Below, one piece after another: positions 56,845 to 64,000 of a DNA stretch of 64,000 nt (positions within the stretch are counted from its first letter, which is position 1; each line of letters opens with the position of its first letter). Source of the DNA: Cristatella mucedo (taxonomy: Eukaryota > Bryozoa > Phylactolaemata > Cristatellidae); assembly GCA_009760855.2 (NCBI GenBank), contig WPIO01000022.1, positions 5,032,001-5,096,000 of the forward strand, given 5' to 3'. The notes below the pieces were generated by a model, which searched no databases, was not told where the DNA came from, and worked only from the letters and a program-made list of their open reading frames with translations. A program made the translations under genes and the position numbers.

Positions 56845-58865
56845 AATGTATCTCCGTCTGTAACTCCACAAAGTCATAAAGACCATGTGGGTGTTACACA
56901 GGAGAGTTTTGTATAGCCCACTCACAGCCTAAGCGGCTTTTGGTACGCATTCGGTAGCGAACAGACTTCGTCTCACGCAACAAAGAGAAAGTGGGAAGCA
57001 TAGCAGAGTCAGGAGAGCAGTTGAGGTAGTGAGTAGCATGGAAGTAGCAGCTCAGGACCACCGAAAAGGATGTGCCATAGTCGGCAGTAGGAGAGTAGTT
57101 ATCGTTGCGTAAGAATTGTGGAAGCGAGTTCCACAGTCTAGGACCTGTAGAGCTAAAGCTTCTGTCGCCAACTGTCTTTAAGCAGAGGAATGGGACAGCT
57201 AATTTATTGTCCACACAGGACCTGAGGGCGCGAAGAGGCTGAAACTGATGCAGCAGCTCAGCTAAGTACGAAGGAGCCAAGCCGTGGTGGGCCTTGTGTG
57301 TGGGTCAGCATAAGAACTTTGCTCTGTATCCTTTGCTCAACCGGCAACCATCCTAGCTCTTTCAGCAAAGGAGACACGTGCTCAAACCTCTGGGATTTGA
57401 AGACCATCCTTGCAGCCATATTCATTGTCCGCTGTAGTGGCATAATAGCTTTCTTTGGCAGCCCAGCCAAAAGGGAATTACAATAATCAAGCCGAGACAG
57501 AACTAGAGAGCTAGTTAAATGTTTTACAAGCCACTGTGGGAGACAGCTCCTAATCTTGGATAGGGATCGGATGTGATGGCCAGCTGTAGAGGCAGTCTTC
57601 TGAATGAAGCTTTTGAAATTGAGGCAGCTGTCGAAAACGACACCTAAATTTCGAGCACGTTGTGATGGCCGCACAATAGCATCACCTATTAGAACGGCAA
57701 AGCCTTTTAATCCAGCCACACGCTTAGGGTGTCCTATGAGCAGCAGTTCCGTTTAATCATCATTTAATTTCAGGAAGTTTTCCGACATCCAGGATCGAAT
57801 ATCGGCAAGGCAAGCGTTCAGTTTCTCAGTTACCGCAGCAGATTCCGACGGTTTGAATGACAAATACAACTGAGTATCGTCAGCATAGAAGTGATATCCT
57901 ATTCCATGTGCCTTAATCACTTTTCCCAGAGGTTGTGTATACATGGAGAACAGCAAGGGACCGAGTACAGACCCTTGAGGGACTCCACAGGTGACCCTTC
58001 TCGTGTCTGAGACCTGACCCCCACACGACACGGATTGAACACGATCAGACAAGTATGATATAAACCACGCCAGTGCTTCGTCTGCCAGACCGATTGTTGT
58101 TCTCAATCGTTCAAGCAGAACTTCGTGATCAATGGTGTCGAAGGCAGCAGACAGATCTAGCAGAGCTAGGGCAGTGACATTCCCGTCGTCGTTGTCGCGT
58201 AGAATGTCATTGTTAACACGGAGGAGAGCAGTTTCATTAGATTGCTGCCTCTTGAACCCTGATTGAAATGTTTCTGACATTCCATTGTTTTCGATATGTT
58301 CAACTAGCTACTTAGCAACAATTTTTTTCAAGAATCTTTGATAAGAACGGAAGGGAAAACTGGACGATAGTTTGCTAGAACCTCTGTGTCTAATCCAGGC
58401 TTTTTAAGAATAGGGCTAACGATTGCCGATTTGAAGGACTTGGGGACGACCCCTTTTCCCAATAAACGTTACAAATCTTGGTTATGGCAGGGCTAAGTTG
58501 GTTTGCTAGTGAAGACCACAGAGATGAAGGTATAGGGTCTTCAGGAGACGAGCTCTTTTTGCTAGACCTTATTAAGGCAGCCACATCACAGGCAGAAACA
58601 TCGGAGAACTTTTTAATTAAGGTCACAGGTTGAGGAACGGCGATTGCTTTGGTCGGAGGGGGCTCACTGGAGGCACGACTGTGCACAATTGTTTCAGTAA
58701 AGAAGGCTGAAAACTTTTCATCTGAGCCTTTAATTTCTGGGGAGTCAGACCTCATAGCATTGGCCAGTAAATGGTTTACTGTCTTATAAATCTGTTTAGT
58801 GTCCGACTATCAGGAATTTAGCTTTCTAATGAAAAAAGAAGCCCTGGCTTTTCGCACATGCTGGC
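56845..58865 (-). pseudogene. L2-B LINE, reverse transcriptase and C-terminal domain
   Basis: This is the longest L2-B copy. The minus strand begins in the EN-RT linker (RKARAFFFIRKLNS-like, then YKTVNHLLANAM), continues with FSAFFTETIVHSRASSEPPP and CDVAALIRSSKKSSSPEDPI, then the RT: ALLDLSAAFDTIDHEVLLER (first Asp), VTCGVPQGSVLGPLLFSMYT, and YHFYADDTQLYLSF with the catalytic YADD intact. ENFLKLNDD is followed by a TAA where Lys is expected. The frame then continues ARNLGVVFDSCLNFKSFIQK, LVLSRLDYCNSLLAGLPKKA to LGWLPVEQRIQSKVLMLTH. A TGTG insertion near 57297 shifts the last domain (LAELLHQFQPLRALRSCVDN to WAIQNSPV). A further one-base shift lies near 58450. The tail is GAGATACA. The endonuclease is missing (5' truncation). 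Confidence 0.93.
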
Positions 58866-59365
58866 AGGTAGGCTTGAGCCAAAGAATTTAGACACTTAAA
58901 AAAGTGAGCGACAAAACCTTGAAGTCGAGCAGTTGCTTGACTGGTAGCCAGTGCAGGTCAGTGAGAAGTGGTGTGATATGGCAACTGCAACGCTCACGAC
59001 AGACAAGCCCAGCTGCAGAGTTTTGTACCAGCTGTAAGCGCCTGATTGCACCGGCCGGTAGACCAGCAAGCAGTGAGTTACAGAAGTCAAGACGGAATTA
59101 TCACAAATGCATGGACCGACTTAGACGTGGCATCCCTTCTAAAAAAAAGTCCAAATTTTAGCTATGTTATGTATCTGAAAGTAGAAGACTTGATTGTGGA
59201 GCTAATGTGGTCGTCTAACGAAAGCTCACTTTGGAACATGACACCTAGATTTCGTGCAGATTCAACATGAGATATGCTGGCAGAGCCTATTTTGAGCGTT
59301 AGCCTTTACACTTTCTGAATCACATTCGGTGTGCCTATAACTAGAAAGTTTTTTCAACGTTCAAT
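58866..59365 (-). mobile_element. L2-A LINE fragment, 3' part missing
   Basis: The minus strand runs from sequence like 'NFLV...GTPNVIQKV' (59290-59365), 'SARNLGVMFQSELSLDDHIS' (degraded), through 'CRHVTSVTHCLLVYRPVQSG' and 'HHFSLTCTGYQSSNCSTSRF' to 'LAQAY', where L2-B sequence takes over. About 180 bases of it overlap in content with the L2-A copy on the other side of L2-B (56663-56844). Confidence 0.82.
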
Positions 59366-59931
59366 GTAAAAAAATTGCTTGTAAATTATCTCCCCTGATA
59401 TTTGTTTAACGAAACGCTTATAGCTGCTATAGTAGAATATTAATCTAAATATAAAAAGGGGAAAACTATAAGCGTGATGTCAGCAATTTTCTTTAACTGG
59501 ACGCACGGGCTCACATTCAAAATCATATTGATCGGTGGCATTATTTTTTACAGACTATCCAATATTCACACACATACGCTGTTCCTCTAATTACAATTAT
59601 TGGTGCATAGATCTGTGCATGAATGTCCAAGTATACTAAATAATCAGAACAATAAAATTTTCTTGGCTGTCTTTAAGAATCAATCATCTAAGGAACGAAT
59701 AATGATTAGACAGGAATCAAAATCACTCTAGTATCCTGGGTAAGCACCTACAGTACAAACGAACGAATAACGACAAGTTCACCATCGCGAAGTGAAAGCC
59801 GAGCAGATGCGGCTTTAGATTATACTTCAATGACGTGCGAAAAGTCAATGAAGATAATGACAGAGAAGCCAGAAGAGAGTTTTTAAGTTTTGTTGAGCAA
59901 AATGTCCTTATGCTGTATTGTGTTTATTACC
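59366..59931. other. Unassigned stretch
   Basis: No gene or repeat was recognised. Confidence 0.4.
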
Positions 59932-60690
59932 CTAGTTGTGCTTATTTTTGGAGTCGCAGTAATCTAGACGACATGTCTCAAACGCGTAAGCAAATTTTGC
60001 TTTGGTAAGCTTGTTCCCGCAAGCCCTAACCTCTGCTGAAAGAAACCAATTTGACACTTGAGGCTTTCTGTTAATCCAGGGGCCGGCAACTTTTTCTCGG
60101 ACCACTCGGGCCATTTCAGGAGGTCAAGAAGGCGCGCTAGGCCGGAAGAGACCACGCCCACTCCGCAGGGGCCGTTCAGGGGGAGCGTGGCCAGACGAAC
60201 AAACGGTTGCAGCAGACGCACACATGCAAACTGGAATTGTAGGAGCAGACATGTATCATCCCTCCGCGGTCAGCCACTTCGGTTTCACACGAGCGCCTGA
60301 TATCAGTTCAAAAAATGAACACGGGGGCCACAGACAAATTGAGCTGCAACCAGCAGTAGTGAATGGGATAAAACCGTGACAACTAAATGAGGCCGGATCC
60401 AATAATAAATAACTAGAGGGCGTTAGGCAGGACTACTAGGAGTACTAGCCAGGCCATACTATTTGACCTAAATGCCGGAGTTTGCCGACCTCTGCATTAA
60501 TCGAATAAAAAAGTCATTTTGGAACTCTATATACAGATTATGAGCACGCATCAGCAGAGTGATGCGATGATGAGCAAATTTTTGAGGGCCACGTCTTTCA
60601 AGTTTAGGCTTGGCACTAAACTTGCCAGTGGCTAATAGGTTGGTCTTATTAGTGTTACACTTCGGGAAGTTAGTGGCCGTAAAGTGCAAA
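59932..60690 (-). pseudogene. L2 LINE fragment (old) split by an hAT-like element
   Basis: Parts 60495-60690 and 59932-60076. The first encodes KTNLLATGKFSAKPKLERRG, the block after the YADD motif (family NDDKTELLV-GKPS). The second encodes 'KLTKAKFAYAFETCRLDYCD', the family block KLVHAFVTSRLDYCN. Both are degraded. The hAT-like element 60077-60494 lies exactly between. Confidence 0.68.
60077..60494. mobile_element. Non-autonomous hAT-like transposon (418 bp)
   Basis: The left end CAGGGGCCGGCAACTTTTTC and the reverse complement of the right end CAGAGGTCGGCAAACTCCGG are imperfect terminal inverted repeats of the hAT type (CAGRGGYCGGCAA). The 8-bp flanks TGTTAATC (60069-60076) and CATTAATC (60495-60502) agree at six positions, consistent with an old hAT 8-bp target duplication. 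No transposase is encoded. Confidence 0.82.
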
Positions 60691-62292
60691 CGTCGTTAAT
60701 TGAGGCTGCAATGAAGGTGAATGGTTTGGATGCAGAGCTGACAAGTGTCAAAGGATAGGTCTAACTGGGTTCTATCAGCTTAAAAATGAAAGGCAAAATT
60801 GTATTTGACAATGACATCGAACAAATTGAGAGTACACTTAGATAGCGAAAAGAAGGCCATCACTTACTTGTGGTCTTCCTGCATGACCGACAGCCATTTG
60901 CATCTATGCTCTGGCATCTCTCAGTGAGGTATAACTTAACACCGCAGGATAGCACTGAGCTAGTGAGACCTTAGTGCGTCCAGTTGTGCTCCAAAAAGAA
61001 ATCCGGTGATTGCTTGCTTTAAATGCTCACGTGCAAAATCTAATGAGGGGCTGCAATAATTTGTCTGTTAGGTCATGGCTCGCTCGTCTGTCTTGGATAA
61101 AAATAGTAGAACGAAGACTGATTAAGGATACGAATGTTCTGATTAAAGGTACTAAGGTTCTAGCAATCTTTTATCGGCTTTTTAATGAGTGGCCAAACTA
61201 TAGTGGCTTTTTGGAGGGTAGGGACTCTCGTATCCAGGGATATATACAGCTACGCACATCTGCATATTTATTGCATGTGCACAGCTTTATATGCTTGCGT
61301 GTAAATTACATATAAATATATTGTCTATGAATTTACTGGTATATATTTATTTATACATAAATCTACTCAAAAATTTGATCTGCGTAGTGAGCAGCAGAAA
61401 TATTTGTATAACATCGAAATCACGCTATTTTCTCACGAACTCTTCGTGTTACGCAGAAGCATCTTGTAGGCCAAGTGCCTCATGGATCGCGAACGATCTC
61501 GCGAAAAAGCCGTCAAACAAGATTAAGATGACGCTGCCATCCAACCGACCGGTCGCAATGACAACGACTGCTGCAGGTCAAGAGAAATGCATTCCGATGA
61601 TACATTTAAAGTATACTGTCCAGATTACGGAAGCTAACTGAGGTCCAATCTTGCTCACTCCGTACTGTGGCAGTCACCATCTGTCGAGGACGACCTAGGA
61701 AGCTCACCTTTGCAGCACTATCGCTTTGGCAAAGCGTGCAAATTCGTGCTTGTTGTTCTCAGCCGACAGCTACAGTCTTTCGTGTATTTCTCTGAGCATG
61801 AGCCTCAATTCGATGACTTGTAACCCTGGTCGCATTGAATCTTAACCTCTAAGGTAACCCTCTGCGCCGATCTTGATTATTAAACCAAGCCTTGCATGAT
61901 TCACATCTTCGAAATGCAACCACGTGACGTGAGCAGAATTTCTATAGAACTCGCGTTAAGAGTTACTTGGAGAGGAGTAGACGAACCTCGAACAAAAGTC
62001 AGTGATGTCATGTCTGCACAGTCCTCTCCGAACGCTGCAACTAATCTATTCTGCTTTCTCAAAGTTAGTACTCAAAATAAACATCCAGTCTTTAATGGCT
62101 AATAGCTCCCACTACTCGACACCTTACGCTAACGCTTCTCTGGTGCTTTTTGAGTTGGGCAGCTTGTTAGCAGGCCAATAGGGTCAACAACGAATTTCGC
62201 GAAAAAAAATTCAGGCAATTCTTAACTGATCGAGAACATTTTCTTTCTGACTCTCGCTGCGGATGCTTTCAAGTATAAAGTGAATCGGTAAT
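60691..62292. other. Unassigned stretch
   Basis: No gene or repeat was recognised. Open frames at 61010-61315, 61291-61641 and 61896-62102 have no family signature. Confidence 0.4.
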
Positions 62293-62462
62293 AATCAGCT
62301 GATTTAGCAGCAGCCTCGTTTTATACATGCAGCATAATAGCCTTAGTGGATATTACTCTCGCTAGTGGTTGGCAAAATAATGTTGCCTTGTGCGGGACTG
62401 TAACTCGCTGCTCGGATCCAGACGTCCTTACCTCCAGTCCAAGACCCAGGTGCCATCCGGCA
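62293..62462 (-). mobile_element. SINE-1 copy (diverged)
   Basis: The minus strand begins CCGGATGGCACCTGGGTCTT, GGACTGGAGGTAAGGACG, box B-like GCGAGTTACAGTCCCGC and ends TATAAAACGAGGCTGCTGCT, AAATCAGCTGATTATT. The block order is kept, though box B is damaged. Confidence 0.7.
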
Positions 62463-62874
62463 TCCACACTACTCTTGGCTAAAAATCACGCGATCACTCT
62501 TAATGCTCCCGGGTAAATACACAATTTTCTTCGGCGATTATTCCCAGTTAAGTTTCGTGGCGGGCTCATAAAACAACGTGTTCCAAACGTAGTCTGCGGC
62601 TTCCTCGTCCGGTCAGACCTAGGCTGCCAACTCAACGCTCGTAATGAGGCGCCGAGTCTCTCAGCCGATGCGCGACGACTAGCGACGACGACGCCTGAAC
62701 CTTGTGGCACGGCTAGTGACTTTTGGGAGCTGCGCCAATCCACGCAAGTATGCCGATAGTAGCACGAACACAGCAGCGAGGGCTCGTACTTTAACATAAC
62801 AGATGCGTATCCATGATGTAGATAAGTCTATTTGAAACCACCGGATGGTTAAGGCTTTTAACAGTGGCCATTGA
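62463..62874. other. Unassigned stretch
   Basis: No gene or repeat was recognised. Confidence 0.4.
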
Positions 62875-62937
62875 CAATAATACATTTGTATAGCACTCTC
62901 GGAGAACTTAATCTCTTTTTAGGCACTTTACATAGCC
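62875..62937 (-). mobile_element. L2-A tail, minus orientation
   Basis: The minus strand ends ATGTAAAGTGCCTAAAAAGA, GATTAAGTTCTCCGAGAGTG, CTATACAAATGTATTATTGT, the terminal part of L2-A. It faces a second tail at 63043-63113. Confidence 0.7.
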
Positions 62938-63042
62938 ACGACTTATACCAACGGCTCCGTGGCCCAGAGCCCAAATCAACTAAAATGCCAATGCAGAGCT
63001 CGGAATAAAACTGACTGCCTATCTCATAGTGCCGGCTGATAC

Positions 63043-63113
63043 GCAAATGTAAAGCACCTAGAGAGAGATTGAGTTCTCTGAGGCGGCATTATCAAGTGCA
63101 TTATTATTATTAT
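63043..63113 (+). mobile_element. L2-A tail, plus orientation
   Basis: GCAAATGTAAAGCACCTAGA, GAGAGATTGAGTTCTCTGAG, GCGGCATTATCAAGTGCATT and (ATT)n. With the inverted copy at 62875-62937 it forms a fold-back with a 105-bp spacer. Confidence 0.85.
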
Positions 63114-63236
63114 ATGCGGCTTCGGCCATCGTTGATCGTTGCATATATAGGCTCCTAGTCGTTACAATTCAGGAACCATGAGTAATAATTATTAGTCAAC
63201 ATCTGGCTGCTTTAGCCTTCTGCCAATTTGAAATAA

Positions 63237-63412
63237 AATAAAAGTGTATTAGCTTATTTAGCAGCCCCGTTCGTATAGCGGCAGAAAAGCCTTAACGGCT
63301 TTCACCAATGCTTTTGGTTGGCGATAAAAGATCGCCCACTGCATGATTCAAACCCACGACCTCGATCGTGAAGAGGAAGCACCTTACCTCCTGGGCTGTC
63401 ACGAACCAGCTG
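63237..63412 (-). mobile_element. SINE-1 copy
   Basis: The minus strand has GACAGCCCAGGAGGTAAGGT, CGAGGTCGTGGGTTTGAATC (box B), AGTGGGCGATCTTTTATCGC, CCAACCAAAAGCATTGGTGA and GGGGCTGCTAAATAAGCTAA, followed by a T/A-rich tail. Confidence 0.88.
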
Positions 63413-63642
63413 CACATAAGGTAAACGGACTCAAATAAGGGCATTCCATTAAGGTTTCCGTGTTAAGGTCTCCTTCAAAATTCTTGCTGCTCTTTGAGCC
63501 AGTTATGACTATGGAACTTCGCCTCAGTGCAATGTCTGAGCCCTAGTACTTTGCTATTAATTAATATGAAATACCGATAGACGAATATATAATGATATAT
63601 TTCACTTATATTTTATTCTATGTTATAGATGTTATTATACCA

Positions 63643-63646
<4 letters not shown>
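63413..63646. other. Unassigned stretch
   Basis: Nothing was recognised. Confidence 0.4.

Positions 63647-63735
<89 letters not shown>
63647..63735. repeat. Compound (AC)n(AT)n microsatellite
   Basis: About 16 AC units followed by about 28 AT units with one GT interruption at 63691-63692. Confidence 0.97.
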
Positions 63736-63738
<3 letters not shown>

Positions 63739-64000
63739 CTATAATAACATACTGCACAATTTTGAATGAATGGCTATTTACACTCAGCATAAATGCTTAT
63801 GCAGTAATTAATAATGCAAAAAATAAAGACGGAGAATTTCTCAAGCATACTCTGTCTGGTTAGTCCAAAAGTAGAGGTGGAGTGTAAAAACTGTAGAGGT
63901 GATGTTATAATAAAATTGTGGTAGGTCACGTAGTGACGATGTCCTCCATTTCTCCTTCCAACAGCGAATGCCACAGCGATGCCTATATTTGGTTAATTTT
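63736..64000. other. Unassigned window edge
   Basis: No feature was recognised. Confidence 0.4.

Overview
The window is genomic DNA from an animal, most likely an invertebrate. Genes are split by introns, a cytosolic-type tRNA gene has a Pol III T-run terminator, simple-sequence repeats are abundant, and most of the DNA consists of decayed transposable elements. A spliced RPL39 gene and a single-PDZ NHERF/EBP50-type gene point to a metazoan; the NHERF form fits an invertebrate. The species cannot be named from the sequence. There is no bacterial organisation, no operon and no CRISPR array.

Host genes. (1) RPL39, the 51-residue large-subunit ribosomal protein eL39, lies on the + strand in three exons (start codon 9647-9649; 11307-11410; 11796-11844). 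Its first intron falls directly after the ATG, and a pyrimidine (TOP-like) transcription start lies just upstream. (2) A NHERF/EBP50-like scaffold gene lies on the - strand in three coding exons (33981-34341, 25342-25667, 21393-21572) spread over 13 kb. All splice phases agree and the CDS adds up to exactly 289 codons. The exons encode one PDZ domain, a Pro/Ala/Lys linker with KPAEQP hexapeptides, and an ERM-binding-type C-terminus. (3) An intronless tRNA-Trp(CCA) gene is at 46023-46095 (-). Weaker candidates are two phase-compatible exons at 481-862 (-) and a possible terminal exon ending at 51421 (+).

Mobile DNA. Two L2/CR1-clade LINE families dominate. L2-A has a '..APKAWNSLP..' C-terminus and an (ATT)n tail. 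L2-B has a '..PRLWNSLPQFL..' C-terminus and a GAGATACA tail. At least ten copies of a tRNA-derived SINE (SINE-1) are scattered on both strands. A second tRNA-derived SINE (SINE-2) ends in a sequence like the L2-A tail, which suggests that L2-A mobilised it. DNA transposons are a FLYWCH/MULE element with terminal inverted repeats and a 10-bp target duplication (42584-44641), two Tigger/pogo elements (51434-~54690), and a short hAT-like element (60077-60494). A probable solo LTR (38481-39218) sits inside an L2-A copy. All transposon ORFs seen are broken.

Layout: 0-9 kb, old LINE/SINE fragments; 9.6-12 kb, RPL39; 12.5-19.5 kb, L2 and SINE copies around a (TA)n tract; 21.4-34.6 kb, the NHERF-like gene, whose introns contain LINE, SINE and (GA)n/(CT)n repeats, with a GC-rich promoter; 35-45 kb, nested insertions; 46 kb, tRNA-Trp; 47-51 kb, nested L2 copies; 51.4-54.7 kb, the Tigger complex; 55.7-60.7 kb, an L2 cluster; 62-64 kb, SINE copies and microsatellites. 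I found no clearly new biological system. The most informative points are the reconstructed genes, the dated nesting of insertions, the SINE/LINE tail sharing, and two fold-back palindromes.
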